Source: JAICQM01 sp963781555
GTDB lineage: Bacteria; Chloroflexota; Limnocylindria; QHBO01
Length of the DNA stretch: 64,000 bases
Assembly: GCA_963781555.1 (NCBI GenBank)
Contig: CAWAGB010000005.1
Span: 62,001 to 126,000, forward strand
Direction of reading: 5' to 3'
Of the stretch, positions 17,239 to 25,859 are shown piece after piece. Within the stretch, counting starts at the first letter, position 1, and each line of letters opens with the position of its first letter. The position numbers and the translations under genes are program-made. The notes below the pieces were generated by a model. That model searched no databases and was not told the origin of the DNA. It saw only the letters and a list, made by a program, of their open reading frames with translations.

Positions 17239-17907
17239 TCAGATGCAGCCGATGTCGGGGTCCTCGATACCGGGGTGAATCATCGCCTGGCAGCCGGCCT
17301 TGACGCTCGAGAGGTGCGCGTCGGTCGTGGCGATCTCCGTCGACCAGGCACCGATGCTGAGCGAGCCGCTGGCGACCGCGTCGACCATCGTGTCGTTGTC
17401 GTGGCTGTTGACCACCGCGACGCCCGGGAAGCGGACATGGAGGTGGGTCGGGTCGATCGTCGCGCGGCCAGTGGCCGTCCAGGTCACGGCGAGGTGCGCG
17501 GTGCCGGCAGCGCCGGACACGTCGTCGGTCACCGGGATCCACGCGTCCACCGACGCGGTCGTGAACCGGGCGTTGCTCTGCAGGCCCACCATCGCCTGGC
17601 CCTGCCAGAGCGCGAGCTGCGGGTAGCCCTTGCCGACCGGCTCGGCGCACAGGTCGGAGACGATGACCAGCACGTCGGTCGGGCCTGCCTGCTTGTTGAT
17701 CGTGCCGGGGCGTCCGCCGTAGACGGCGTACGTGCTGCCGACGTATACGTCCGTACCGACGCAGCCGTCGACGCTGCTGCTGCCGCCGTCCGCGTGCCGG
17801 TAGCTGATGACCCGGTAGCCCTCGGGCGGGGCGGCCATTGCGGCCGCCGGGATGAGTGCCGCCAGCATGACGCCGGCGGCGATGACGGAAAGCGTGCGCC
17901 TGGACAT
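17239..17907 (-). CDS. exported protein of unknown function
   Basis: 222 residues. A clear signal peptide (LSVIAAGVMLAALIPAAAMA) is followed by PPEGYRVISYRHADGG. The mature part has four scattered cysteines (in DGCVGTD, DLCAEP, AGCQAM and the DIGCI end) that may form disulfides, and a beta-rich look (LAVTWTATGRATIDPTHLHV). No family is recognised. The gene is monocistronic between the bidirectional terminator and rsgA. Confidence 0.6.
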   Translation of the reverse strand: MSRRTLSVIAAGVMLAALIPAAAMAAPPEGYRVISYRHADGGSSSVDGCVGTDVYVGSTYAVYGGRPGTINKQAGPTDVLVIVSDLCAEPVGKGYPQLALWQGQAMVGLQSNARFTTASVDAWIPVTDDVSGAAGTAHLAVTWTATGRATIDPTHLHVRFPGVAVVNSHDNDTMVDAVASGSLSIGAWSTEIATTDAHLSSVKAGCQAMIHPGIEDPDIGCI

Positions 17908-18014
17908 GGTCGGTGCGTCCTCGAGTGCGGCCCCCTTCCGCGCGCATCGGTCGCGCCGTCGGTGCGGGACGGCATGAAAACGGGCCAGGGTCGACGCGCG
18001 TTACACGGGCTCCC

Positions 18015-18926
18015 TCACTCCTCGCCGGCCACGAGGCGCCGGTACGACTCGTAGCGCTCCTCGCTGATGTCGTGGCGCTGGACCGCCGCGCGGATGGCGC
18101 AGCGCGGCTCGTGGACGTGCGTGCAGTCGTTGAAGGCGCACGAGCCGAGCAGCGGGCGCATCTCGGGGAACGACATGGCCAGCTCGTCCGGCGGGATCTG
18201 GAAGAGACCCAGCTCGCGCAGCCCCGGCGTGTCGGCGACCCAGCCCCCTGCGGGACCCTGCACCGGGATCAGCTCCGCCGAGACGGTCGTGTGGCGCCCC
18301 TTGTGGAGCACCTCGCTCACCTCCCCGGTGGCGAGCTGCAAGCCCGGCTGGACAGCATTGAGCAGCGTCGACTTGCCGACCCCGGACGGGCCGGTCACGA
18401 CGCTGACCCTGCCGGCGAGGCGATCGCGAAGCCGATCGACGTTGATGGCGCCGCGCGCCGAGACGTACTCGACCGGGTAGCCGATGCGCTCGTACTCCCC
18501 GAACAGCTCGCGCGCCTTCTCCTCCCCGACGAGGTCGACCTTGTTGGCGACCAGCACTGCGTCGACCTCGTTGGCCTCGGCGACGATCAGGAAGCGATCG
18601 ACGAGGCGCAGGTGCGGCGGAGGATCCGCGCAGGCGAAGACGACCAGCACCTGGTCGACGTTGGCGACCAGCAGGTCCTCCCGCCAGACGCCGCGCGGGC
18701 CGGGCTGGCGGCGGCTGAACCTGGTGCGCCGCGGCTCGACCTCTTCGATCATGCCGCTGCCGTCCGGCTGGGTGGCGACCGCGACGCGGTCACCGATGAC
18801 GGCGAGGTCCGAGCTCTGACGATCCTTCTTGATGCGGCCGCGCATCCGCGACTCGATGGTCGCGCCGTCGTCGGCCAGGACGGTGTAGAAGCCGCTGCGC
18901 GCGCGCAGCACGGTACCGGTGGTCAA
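18015..18926 (-). CDS. rsgA: RsgA, ribosome small-subunit-dependent GTPase
   Basis: 303 residues. The circularly permuted GTPase motifs appear in the expected order: VLVANKVDLVG (G4), SARGAIN (G5), GPSGVGKSTLLNAV (G1) and DTPGLRELGL (G3). An N-terminal OB-fold starts TVLRARSGFYTVLADDG, and the C-terminal zinc finger holds C-x4-C-x-H-x5-C (SCAFNDCTHVHEPRC). It helps 30S maturation. TTG 18926 is the start, with GGAG upstream. A 16-codon ORF with a much better ribosome site lies in its leader. Confidence 0.93.
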   Translation of the reverse strand: MTTGTVLRARSGFYTVLADDGATIESRMRGRIKKDRQSSDLAVIGDRVAVATQPDGSGMIEEVEPRRTRFSRRQPGPRGVWREDLLVANVDQVLVVFACADPPPHLRLVDRFLIVAEANEVDAVLVANKVDLVGEEKARELFGEYERIGYPVEYVSARGAINVDRLRDRLAGRVSVVTGPSGVGKSTLLNAVQPGLQLATGEVSEVLHKGRHTTVSAELIPVQGPAGGWVADTPGLRELGLFQIPPDELAMSFPEMRPLLGSCAFNDCTHVHEPRCAIRAAVQRHDISEERYESYRRLVAGEE

Positions 18927-19041
18927 GGTGGTCTGCTCTCCAGCTGGACCGGCGGGGCGCGTTGCGCCGGCGTCGGTATCGGTCGTCGAAGGTGGCGGTG
19001 AGAGCGTCCGCCGTGCTCGCCGGCTCGTGGGCCGCGAGGTG

Positions 19042-19061
19042 CCGCTCAGCTCAGTGAGCGG
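19042..19061 (-). repeat. hairpin over the stop of the leader ORF
   Basis: CCGCTCA-CTGAGC-TGAGCGG on the minus strand, a seven-base stem that includes the end of the 16-codon ORF. A ribosome finishing that ORF would open it, so it could act as an attenuation element for rsgA. Confidence 0.45.
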
Positions 19062-19101
19062 AAGGATGCAGGCGGACGCGGGTCGCCGATCGGGTGGTCA
19101 T
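19051..19101 (-). CDS. 16-residue leader peptide before rsgA
   Basis: MTTRSATRVRLHPSAH, then TGA. AAAGGAG lies seven bases upstream, one of the best ribosome sites in the window, and a TTGACA / TACGGT promoter precedes it. No family is recognised. The peptide is basic, with three Arg and two His. The hairpin over its stop and the 124-base gap to rsgA suggest a regulatory leader rather than a functional protein. Confidence 0.5.
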   Translation of the reverse strand: MTTRSATRVRLHPSAH

Positions 19102-19143
19102 CGGGTCGCTCCTTTCGCCTGCCTGGTGGGGTGGGTGTCGGCC

Positions 19144-19173
19144 ACCGTAGCCCGGTGTCGGCGCGGGTGTCAA
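19144..19173 (-). promoter_or_regulatory. promoter of the leader ORF and rsgA
   Basis: Minus strand TTGACA (19168-19173), 18 bases, TACGGT (19144-19149). It lies about 40 bases before ATG 19101. Confidence 0.6.
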
Positions 19174-19180
19174 TGGCGCG

Positions 19181-20035
19181 TCAGCCGAGGGCGCCGACCG
19201 CGTTGCCGTAGACCGTGTCGAGGCGGCGTGGGATGGCCGGCCCGCGCGCCATGCGGCCGTCCGACCCGGACAGCTTCGAGCCGACCGATTCCAGCCACGC
19301 GCGCCCTGCTCCGTTCTCGGCCGGCGCCATGGCGAGCAGGGGTGCGTCGAGGTCGCCGGGCCGAAACCCCAACGCCGCGCGCAGCAGGGCGGCTGCCGCG
19401 CTGCGGTCGTCGGCGAGCCACGGGCCGAGGCGGGTGGCGCTGTCGCGAACCACGGCATAGCCGACGAACGCCGTGCCGCGCAGCGCGATGATCGTTGCGC
19501 GCTCGCGATCGGCGAGCGCGGCGCGAAGCATGGGAGTGCGATCGCCGCCGAAGCGCGGACCGTCGTAGGCGGCCAGCGCCGGGAGGTCACCGGGATCCGC
19601 CGCCCGCACGAGGGTGACATCGTCGCCCCCGGCCACCTGTCCGGCACGGGCGGGAATCTCCGCCAGCATGCCGGGCGCAAGGCCGGTGAACCCGTGGCGC
19701 TCGTACAGCGGCCGGCCGTCGGCGGTGGCGAAGAGCTCCATGCGCTCGACGCCGTCCTCCTCCAGGAAGTCGAGCACCGCACGCAGGATGGTCGAGCCGA
19801 TACCCTTCCGCCGGCGCTGGGCAGCCACCACCATGTTGCCGACAACGCCCAGGCGTCCGTAGCTGATCCCGGAGCCCATGCCGGCAACCCCGCCGGCATC
19901 CTCGGCGATGAAGAAGCGTGCGTGTGGCGCGCGCATTGCCTCGACGACGGCCCAGGGCTGCGTCTTCCACCCCGCCGCGTCGCGCAGCGCGCGGATGTGG
20001 GGCAGGTCGTCGGGTGTGGCGAGGCGAAGCTGCAT
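19181..20035 (-). CDS. two-domain GNAT N-acetyltransferase
   Basis: 284 residues. The N-terminal GNAT domain (about 1-125) has LRLATPDDLPHIRALRDAAG and NMVVAAQRRRKGIGSTILRA, then LYERHGFTGL. The second half (VTLVRAADPGDLPALAAYD, then FVGYAVVRDSATRLGPWLAD) matches the GNAT domain 18 found in YitH-like proteins. The acceptor is unknown. ATG 20035 has GACACT ten bases upstream and sits in TACCGATG. It is divergent from the flavoprotein gene. Confidence 0.85.
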   Translation of the reverse strand: MQLRLATPDDLPHIRALRDAAGWKTQPWAVVEAMRAPHARFFIAEDAGGVAGMGSGISYGRLGVVGNMVVAAQRRRKGIGSTILRAVLDFLEEDGVERMELFATADGRPLYERHGFTGLAPGMLAEIPARAGQVAGGDDVTLVRAADPGDLPALAAYDGPRFGGDRTPMLRAALADRERATIIALRGTAFVGYAVVRDSATRLGPWLADDRSAAAALLRAALGFRPGDLDAPLLAMAPAENGAGRAWLESVGSKLSGSDGRMARGPAIPRRLDTVYGNAVGALG

Positions 20036-20045
20036 CGGTACGGCG

Positions 20046-20094
20046 AGTGTCGCACGACGGCCTCCGAGGTGGTCCGCGGCCCGTCGCCTACACT
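20046..20094. promoter_or_regulatory. divergent pair of leaderless-type -10 boxes
   Basis: On the plus strand TACACT (20089-20094) lies nine bases before GTG 20104. On the minus strand GACACT (20046-20051) lies ten bases before ATG 20035. Neither start has a Shine-Dalgarno. Confidence 0.5.
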
Positions 20095-20103
20095 CGATCC
20101 TGA

Positions 20104-21285
20104 GTGGACGATCTCGCACCCCGCACCGCCCTGCCGTCGCGCGTCGACGTGCTGGTCGTCGGTGGCGGTGTTGCGGCCGCGCGCTGCGTCCGCGCCCTGC
20201 GCCGCCACGGGTTCGACGGCACCGTCCTGGTGGTCGGCGACGAGGCGCTGCCGCCCTACAACCGCCCGCCCCTGTCGAAGGAGCTGCTGCTCAGCGACGA
20301 TCCGCTGCCCGACGCCCTGCTGCTCGCCGAAGGGGAGGAGTGGTACCCGCGGCATGGCGTGGTGCTCGCATCCGGGCTGACGGTGACCGGCGTCGAGCCG
20401 CATGCTCGGACGGCGACGCTGGCCGACGGCCGGAGCGTCGGCTACGGGCGGTGTCTGCTTGCCACGGGCGCTGAGCCTCGACCGCTGCGCATCCCGGGTG
20501 GCGGGCGCGCACTGATGCTGCGCACCGCGGACGACGCGCGCGCCATGCGTGCGGCGATCGACGCGCACCGCGGAAAGGATGCACTGGTGATCGGCGGCGG
20601 ATTCATAGGCCTCGAGGTGGCCTCGGCAATGGTCGCGCGCGGCCTCGTGGTGACCGTGGTCGAGCTCGGCGACCGTCTATGGAGCGGCCGGCTGGGCAGT
20701 CTGCTCGACGCGCGTGCCCGCGACCTGCTCACCCGTGCCGGCGTGCGTCTCCGGCTCGGCGCGGCGGTGACCCACCTGGATGGGCGTGGCGCATGGCTCG
20801 GTGACGAGCTGCTGCCGGCGGGCCTCGTGGTGGCCGGTGTCGGGGTCGTGGCGCGCGACGGGCTGGCGAGAGGCGCCGGCGTGGCGGTGGAGGACGGGAT
20901 CCTCGTGGACAGTGGGGGACGGACCTCGGACCCCGCCATCTGGGCTGCCGGGGACGTGGCACGCGTCGATGGCCGCCGGGTCGAGCACTGGCATGCCGCC
21001 CGGGAGGCGGGGGAGCGCGCAGCTGCCTCGATGCTCGGCCTCCCCGTGAGCCAGGTACCCGCGCCGTGGGTCTTCTCCGAGCTGGCAGGCATGGCGCTCG
21101 ACGTGATGGGCGATCCGGCCGCCGGCGACGACGAGCGCTGGCTGGCGGCGGGACGCGTCGTGGTCTCGGCTCGCAATGGCGTGGCGGTGGGCGTGGGCGT
21201 GCTCGGTGGGGCGATCGCGCCGAAGGTGGCGCGCGGCCTCGTGGGGCGGCCGGTGGCGGAGGTTGCGGCGACGATCGGCGGCTGA
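20104..21285 (+). CDS. FAD-dependent ferredoxin-reductase-like oxidoreductase
   Basis: 393 residues. The FAD dinucleotide fold is at the N-terminus (VLVVGGGVAAARCVRALRR), followed by PYNRPPLSKELLLSD, the signature of rubredoxin/putidaredoxin-type reductases. The NAD fold is near 160 (ALVIGGGFIGLEVASAM) and the second FAD contact is IWAAGDVARVDG. It would pass electrons from NAD(P)H to a ferredoxin or Rieske protein; the Rieske protein in the following operon is a possible partner. GTG 20104 follows TACACT by nine bases. It ends 123 bases before sufB. Confidence 0.88.
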   Translation: MDDLAPRTALPSRVDVLVVGGGVAAARCVRALRRHGFDGTVLVVGDEALPPYNRPPLSKELLLSDDPLPDALLLAEGEEWYPRHGVVLASGLTVTGVEPHARTATLADGRSVGYGRCLLATGAEPRPLRIPGGGRALMLRTADDARAMRAAIDAHRGKDALVIGGGFIGLEVASAMVARGLVVTVVELGDRLWSGRLGSLLDARARDLLTRAGVRLRLGAAVTHLDGRGAWLGDELLPAGLVVAGVGVVARDGLARGAGVAVEDGILVDSGGRTSDPAIWAAGDVARVDGRRVEHWHAAREAGERAAASMLGLPVSQVPAPWVFSELAGMALDVMGDPAAGDDERWLAAGRVVVSARNGVAVGVGVLGGAIAPKVARGLVGRPVAEVAATIGG

Positions 21286-21305
21286 GCCGCAGCCGCGGCG
21301 GTCGG

Positions 21306-21334
21306 TTGACCGGATCACCCGCGCGCGGGACAAT
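21306..21334 (+). promoter_or_regulatory. promoter of the suf operon
   Basis: TTGACC (21306-21311), 17 bases, GACAAT (21329-21334). Transcription would start near 21341, giving a leader of about 70 bases before sufB. Confidence 0.5.
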
Positions 21335-21346
21335 GGGCAGGCAACA

Positions 21347-21363
21347 CCGACCAATTCAGTCGG
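21347..21363. promoter_or_regulatory. candidate operator of the suf operon
   Basis: CCGAC-N7-GTCGG inverted repeat just downstream of the predicted transcript start. The Rrf2 protein encoded in the operon is the obvious candidate to bind it; this is inference from position. Confidence 0.4.
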
Positions 21364-21408
21364 GATTCGCCGGCGCGCGCAATCCCGGCGCGAGCCCACG
21401 AGGAGCGC

Positions 21409-22818
21409 ATGGCGATTCCGAATCCTGCCCTGAGCCAGATCCCCGATACCTACAAGTACGGCTGGCACGACACCGAGCAGCCGCGTACCACCTTCGCCAA
21501 GGGGATCAGCGCGGAGGTCGTGGCCGAGATCAGCCGCATCAAGGGCGAGCCGGAGTGGATGACCAAGCTGCGTCTCAAGGCGTACCGCCATTTCGAGGCG
21601 CGCCCGATGCCGAACTGGGGCGCCGACCTCGATGGGATCGACTTCCAGGACATCTACTACTACGTCACCGGGACGGACAAGGCGGTCCAGTCGTGGGACG
21701 ACGTGCCGGACTACATCCGCCGCACCTACGACAAGCTGGGCATCCCCGAGGCGGAGAAGAAGTACCTGGCCGGCGTCGGTGGCCAGTACGACTCCGAGGT
21801 CGTCTACCACAACATCCGCGAGGACCTCGAGAAGCAGGGCGTCATCTTCCTCGGCACCGACGAGGCGCTGGTCAAGCATCCTGAGCTGTTCCGCGAGCAC
21901 TTCGGCACGGTGATCCCCGCCAACGACAACAAGCTGGCGGCGCTCAACACTGCCGTCTGGTCCGGCGGCTCGTTCATCTACGTGCCCAAGGGCGTGCACG
22001 TCGAGCTGCCGCTGCAGGCTTACTTCCGGATCAACACCGAGAACATGGGCCAGTTCGAGCGGACCCTGATCATCGCCGACGAGGGCTCATCGGTGCATTA
22101 CGTCGAGGGCTGCACGGCGCCGACGTACTCCACCGCCAGCCTGCACAGTGCGGTGGTCGAGATCATCGTCAAGAAGGGCGCTCGCGTCCGCTACACGACG
22201 ATCCAGAACTGGAGCCACAACGTCTACAACCTCGTCACCAAGCGTGCGGTGGCCCACGAGGACGCCGTCATGGAGTGGGTCGACGGCAACCTCGGCTCCA
22301 AGGTGACGATGAAGTACCCCAGCATCTACCTCATGGGTGAGCGTGCCCACGGCGAGGTGCTCAGCATCGCCTTCGCCGGCGACGAGCAGCACCAGGATGC
22401 CGGCGGGAAGATCATCCACGCCGCCCCGAACACCACGTCGCTGATCACCTCCAAGTCGATCAGCAAGGGCAGCGGCCGAACCTCGTATCGCGGCCTCATC
22501 AAGGTGTATCCCGGCTGCTCCGGATCGAAGTCCACGGTCCGCTGCGACGCGCTCATCCTGGACGACGAGGCGCGCTCGGACACGTATCCGTACATGGAGA
22601 TCGATGAGGAGCAGGTGACCATCGGTCACGAGGCCACCGTCTCCAAGGTCGGCAGCGACCAGCTCTTCTACCTGATGAGCCGCGGCCTGTCGGAGGCCGA
22701 GGCGGCCGCGATGATCGTCAACGGCTTCATCGAGCCGATCGTCAAGGAGCTCCCCATGGAATACGCGATCGAGATGAACCGCCTGATCCAGCTCCAGATG
22801 GAGGGTGCGGTCGGGTGA
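21409..22818 (+). CDS. sufB: SufB, Fe-S scaffold subunit
   Basis: 469 residues, the standard length. It is the scaffold of the SufBCD complex that assembles Fe-S clusters. The beta-helix core holds NTAVWSGGSFIYVPKGVHVE, RTLIIADEGSSVHYVEGC, and the C-terminal TVSKVGSDQLFYLMSRGLSE; the GCTAP and YPGCSGSKS cysteines fit the family. GAGGAG lies shortly before ATG 21409. It is first in a nine-gene operon and overlaps sufD by GTGA. Confidence 0.97.
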   Translation: MAIPNPALSQIPDTYKYGWHDTEQPRTTFAKGISAEVVAEISRIKGEPEWMTKLRLKAYRHFEARPMPNWGADLDGIDFQDIYYYVTGTDKAVQSWDDVPDYIRRTYDKLGIPEAEKKYLAGVGGQYDSEVVYHNIREDLEKQGVIFLGTDEALVKHPELFREHFGTVIPANDNKLAALNTAVWSGGSFIYVPKGVHVELPLQAYFRINTENMGQFERTLIIADEGSSVHYVEGCTAPTYSTASLHSAVVEIIVKKGARVRYTTIQNWSHNVYNLVTKRAVAHEDAVMEWVDGNLGSKVTMKYPSIYLMGERAHGEVLSIAFAGDEQHQDAGGKIIHAAPNTTSLITSKSISKGSGRTSYRGLIKVYPGCSGSKSTVRCDALILDDEARSDTYPYMEIDEEQVTIGHEATVSKVGSDQLFYLMSRGLSEAEAAAMIVNGFIEPIVKELPMEYAIEMNRLIQLQMEGAVG

Positions 22819-24092
22819 CCCAGTCCGTACCGATGGCCCCGTCGACCGCCGCCGCGCTCGACGGGGCAACCATCGCGCGCCTCTCCGAGTCGCGCGGCGA
22901 GCCCGATTGGCTGCGTGACCTGCGCCTCGCCTGGTGGGCACGCGCCGAGGAGCTCGGCTGGCCCACCGGCCAGGAGGAGGAGTGGCGCCGCGTCTCCCTC
23001 AAAGAGCTGCCGCGCGACGGGGCGCTGCTGACCGATGCCGAGTTCCGCCCCTACGCGCCCGATGTTCGCCTCGCAGACCAGGGCGTCATTTTCACCGACC
23101 TGGCGACCGCGGTCCGCGAGCATCCCGACCTGGTGCGCGAGCACCTCGGCACCGGCGAGCCGCCGCCCTCGCATGCCGGCCTGTGGGCGCAGTCACTGGC
23201 GGCCTGGACGTCCGGCACGTTCCTCTACGTCCCGCCGCGGGTCGAGGTGGACGGCACCCTCATCGCCCGCATCTCGCAGGCCCGCGCGGACGCGACGTTC
23301 CTGCCGCATAGCCTCATCGTCGCCGACGAGGGCGCCAGCCTGCGGCTGATGGAGGAGCTCGTCTCTCCGGACGGGCAGCCCGGCTGGTTCGGCGGCACGG
23401 TCGACATCGTGGCGCGTACCGACGCGCGGGTCCGCTATGCCAACCTGCAGCAGCTCGGCGACGCGGTATGGAACCTCGGCGCGCAGCGCGTCGAGGTCGG
23501 CCGCAACGCGGACGTCACGACGCTCAACACCGAGGTCGGCTCGAAGGTCACCAAGCTGGGCGTCGACGTGCGCATGACCGGCACCGGCGGGACCAGCCTG
23601 CTGCTCGGCCTCACTGCCGCCGGCAACGGCCAGATGATCGACATCAACACCGTGCAGGACCTCGCCAACGACCACACCACCAGCGACCTGCTCTACCTCT
23701 CCGCGCTCTACGAGGCGGCGCACTCCGCCTTCTACGGCGTGACCCGCGTGCGCCACGGCACGCGCCAGACGAGCAGCTACCAGGAGTGCCGCAACCTGCT
23801 CCTCAGCCCGCACGCCGGCGCCGAGCCCATCCCGGTGCTGGAGATCGAGGCGAACGACATCCTGCGCTGCGGCCACGGCGCCACGGCCGGTGCCGTCGAC
23901 CCGGTGCAGCTCTTCTACGCCCAGTCCCGCGGCCTCGACCACGAGGCTGCCGAGCAGATGATCGTGCGCGGCTTCTTCGAGCAGGTGATGGGCCGCATCA
24001 GCGACGAGCCGATCCGCTCGGCCATGCTCGCCGCGCTCGCCGACCGCATCGGTCACGCCGACGTGATCGACGGCGCGGAGCACGCGGCATGA
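22815..24092 (+). CDS. sufD: SufD, Fe-S assembly subunit
   Basis: 425 residues. It is a paralogue of SufB and forms the SufBC2D complex. Features include GEPDWLRDLRLAWWARAEEL, WTSGTFLYVPPRVEVDGTL, SLIVADEGASLRLMEEL and the family end HGATAGAVDPVQLFYAQSRG, with the conserved His in CGHGATAG. GTG 22815 overlaps the sufB stop, and its own stop overlaps the next start (ATGA). Confidence 0.95.
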   Translation: MTQSVPMAPSTAAALDGATIARLSESRGEPDWLRDLRLAWWARAEELGWPTGQEEEWRRVSLKELPRDGALLTDAEFRPYAPDVRLADQGVIFTDLATAVREHPDLVREHLGTGEPPPSHAGLWAQSLAAWTSGTFLYVPPRVEVDGTLIARISQARADATFLPHSLIVADEGASLRLMEELVSPDGQPGWFGGTVDIVARTDARVRYANLQQLGDAVWNLGAQRVEVGRNADVTTLNTEVGSKVTKLGVDVRMTGTGGTSLLLGLTAAGNGQMIDINTVQDLANDHTTSDLLYLSALYEAAHSAFYGVTRVRHGTRQTSSYQECRNLLLSPHAGAEPIPVLEIEANDILRCGHGATAGAVDPVQLFYAQSRGLDHEAAEQMIVRGFFEQVMGRISDEPIRSAMLAALADRIGHADVIDGAEHAA

Positions 24093-24418
24093 CGGTGGAA
24101 CGCAGCACCGGCTTCGCCACCGGCCTGCTCGCGACCGACGTCGAGCCCGGCACCGTGCGCGTCGTCGAGGTGGCGGGCCGCTCGCTGGCGATCGGTCACA
24201 CCGAGGACGGCGAGTGGGGCGCCATCGACGACGTCTGCACCCACGACGGCGGCGACCTCGGCGAGGGGGAGCTGGACGACAACGCGGTCGAGTGCCCGCG
24301 CCACGGCGGTCGCTTCGACCTCTTCAGCGGCCGTGTCCTTGCCCTCCCGCCGGTACGCCCGGTGCGCGCGTACCCGGCCCGCGTCGAGGACGGCGCCATC
24401 GTCGTCGAGCTGGACTGA
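24089..24418 (+). CDS. Rieske-type [2Fe-2S] ferredoxin
   Basis: 109 residues. The two cluster-binding motifs are C-T-H (VCTHDGGDLGEG) and C-P-R-H (VECPRHGGRFDL), i.e. CxH and CxxH, the pattern of small biphenyl-dioxygenase-type Rieske ferredoxins. It is soluble. In SUF operons of several phyla such a protein sits after sufD and probably supplies electrons to cluster assembly. The ATGA overlap with sufD and the 7-base gap to the regulator show co-transcription. Confidence 0.92.
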   Translation: MTVERSTGFATGLLATDVEPGTVRVVEVAGRSLAIGHTEDGEWGAIDDVCTHDGGDLGEGELDDNAVECPRHGGRFDLFSGRVLALPPVRPVRAYPARVEDGAIVVELD

Positions 24419-24425
24419 CGTACTC

Positions 24426-24950
24426 ATGAAGATCAGCACCCGCACCGAGTACGGGATCCGCGTCCTGGTCACCCTGGCGCGTACACACGGCGACGGGCCG
24501 GTCTCGCTGGCCGGCGTCGCGAAGTCCGAGAAGCTGCCGCATGCCTACCTCGAGCAGCTGGTGCGCGACCTGCGCCGGGCTGGACTCGTGACCGCCACGC
24601 GCGGCCAGGCTGGTGGGTACCAATTGGCGCGCGCGCCGGAGGTGATCCTCCTCGCCGACGTGGTGCGTGCCCTGGACGGGCCACTCCTCGAGATGCCGTG
24701 CGCCGGTGCCGACAACCTCGAGGCCTGCGACCGTCCGCAGCCCTGCAGCGTCCACGAGGTCTTCCAGCGCGTCCACGAGGCGCTGAGCGAGAGCCTCACC
24801 ACCACGACCCTCGCAGAGGTGGCGGCCACGGCCGGTGGCCCGCCCTTTCCGGCCAGCGTCCGCCGCCGCCACGTCGCGGAGCATGCGGCGCTGACGGCAG
24901 GCGAGCGATCACATCCCGATGCCGCCCAGCCCGGTGCGGCCGCCCATTGA
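24426..24950 (+). CDS. Rrf2/IscR-family regulator
   Basis: 174 residues. The winged helix is MKISTRTEYGIRVLVTLART and LVRDLRRAGLVTATRGQAGG. Three cysteines follow in MPCAGADNLEACDRPQPC, close to the IscR [2Fe-2S] ligands, so it probably senses Fe-S status. The C-terminal 40 residues are unconserved. It lies in the middle of the suf operon rather than at its start, as is more usual. Its likely target is the operator at 21347-21363. Confidence 0.9.
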   Translation: MKISTRTEYGIRVLVTLARTHGDGPVSLAGVAKSEKLPHAYLEQLVRDLRRAGLVTATRGQAGGYQLARAPEVILLADVVRALDGPLLEMPCAGADNLEACDRPQPCSVHEVFQRVHEALSESLTTTTLAEVAATAGGPPFPASVRRRHVAEHAALTAGERSHPDAAQPGAAAH

Positions 24951-24988
24951 ACGCAATCGAACCACGTAAGGAAGCGACGCAACCACGC

Positions 24989-25831
24989 ATGAACGACGAG
25001 CTGGTGATCGCTGACCTCGAGGTCAGCATCGGTACCAAGAAGATCCTCAAGGGGCTCAGCCTCACCGTCCGCAAGGGCGAGGTGCATGCCCTGATGGGAC
25101 CCAACGGCTCGGGCAAGACGAGCCTCGCCTACACGCTGATGGGCCATCCCGACTACCACGTCGACGCGGGCACGGTGACCTGGCGCGGCGAGAGCCTCCT
25201 CGCCTTGACCCCGGACAAGCGGGCGCGGCTGGGCCTCTTCCTCGCCTTCCAGTACCCCAGCGCCATCCCGGGCGTGACCGTCGCCAGCTTCCTGCGCAAC
25301 ATCTACAACGCGGTCCATCACCCGCGGCCGGCGGACGCGGACGGCGAGAAGTCGATCAAGTACACCGGCATCCCGCTCGCCAAGTTCCGCAAGCTGATGG
25401 AGGAGAAGATGACGCTCCTCCACATGGACCCCGCCTTCGCCACCCGATACGTCAACGAGGGCTTCTCCGGCGGTGAGAAGAAGCGCCTGGAGATGCTCCA
25501 GATGGCGATCCTGGATCCGCAGATGGCGATCCTCGACGAGACCGATTCGGGCCTCGACATCGACGCATTGCGCAACGTGGCGGAGGGCATCAACGCCACG
25601 CTGTCACCGGAAATGGGCGTCCTCATGATCACCCACTACCAGCGCATGCTGAATTACGTGAAGCCGCAGTTCGTCCACGTCCTGCTCGACGGGCGCGTCG
25701 TCATGTCGGGCGGCGAGGAGCTCTCCCGCCAGCTCGAGGCGAACGGCTACGACTGGGTGCGCGAGCAGGTCGGCCTGCCCGAGGGCGTGACCGATGAGGC
25801 CTCCGCCCCCGAGCCGGTCGCCCCGCACTGA
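24989..25831 (+). CDS. sufC: SufC, Fe-S assembly ATPase
   Basis: 280 residues, a little longer than typical (about 250) because of the C-terminal EGVTDEASAPEPVAPH tail. ABC ATPase motifs are all present: Walker A GPNGSGKT, Q-loop LAFQYPSAIPGV, signature FSGGEKKR, Walker B MAILDETDSGLD and the switch His in MITHYQRML. ATP turnover drives SufBCD. AAGGAAG lies about 15 bases before ATG 24989. Confidence 0.97.
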   Translation: MNDELVIADLEVSIGTKKILKGLSLTVRKGEVHALMGPNGSGKTSLAYTLMGHPDYHVDAGTVTWRGESLLALTPDKRARLGLFLAFQYPSAIPGVTVASFLRNIYNAVHHPRPADADGEKSIKYTGIPLAKFRKLMEEKMTLLHMDPAFATRYVNEGFSGGEKKRLEMLQMAILDPQMAILDETDSGLDIDALRNVAEGINATLSPEMGVLMITHYQRMLNYVKPQFVHVLLDGRVVMSGGEELSRQLEANGYDWVREQVGLPEGVTDEASAPEPVAPH

Positions 25832-25859
25832 GCCTGCGGGCTCGGCGCTGGACGGACCG

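Noticed and set aside
20104..21285. Flavoprotein as the first gene of the suf operon
   Set aside because: A promoter and an inverted repeat lie in the 123-base gap before sufB, so it is probably a separate unit, although functional linkage with the Rieske protein remains possible.
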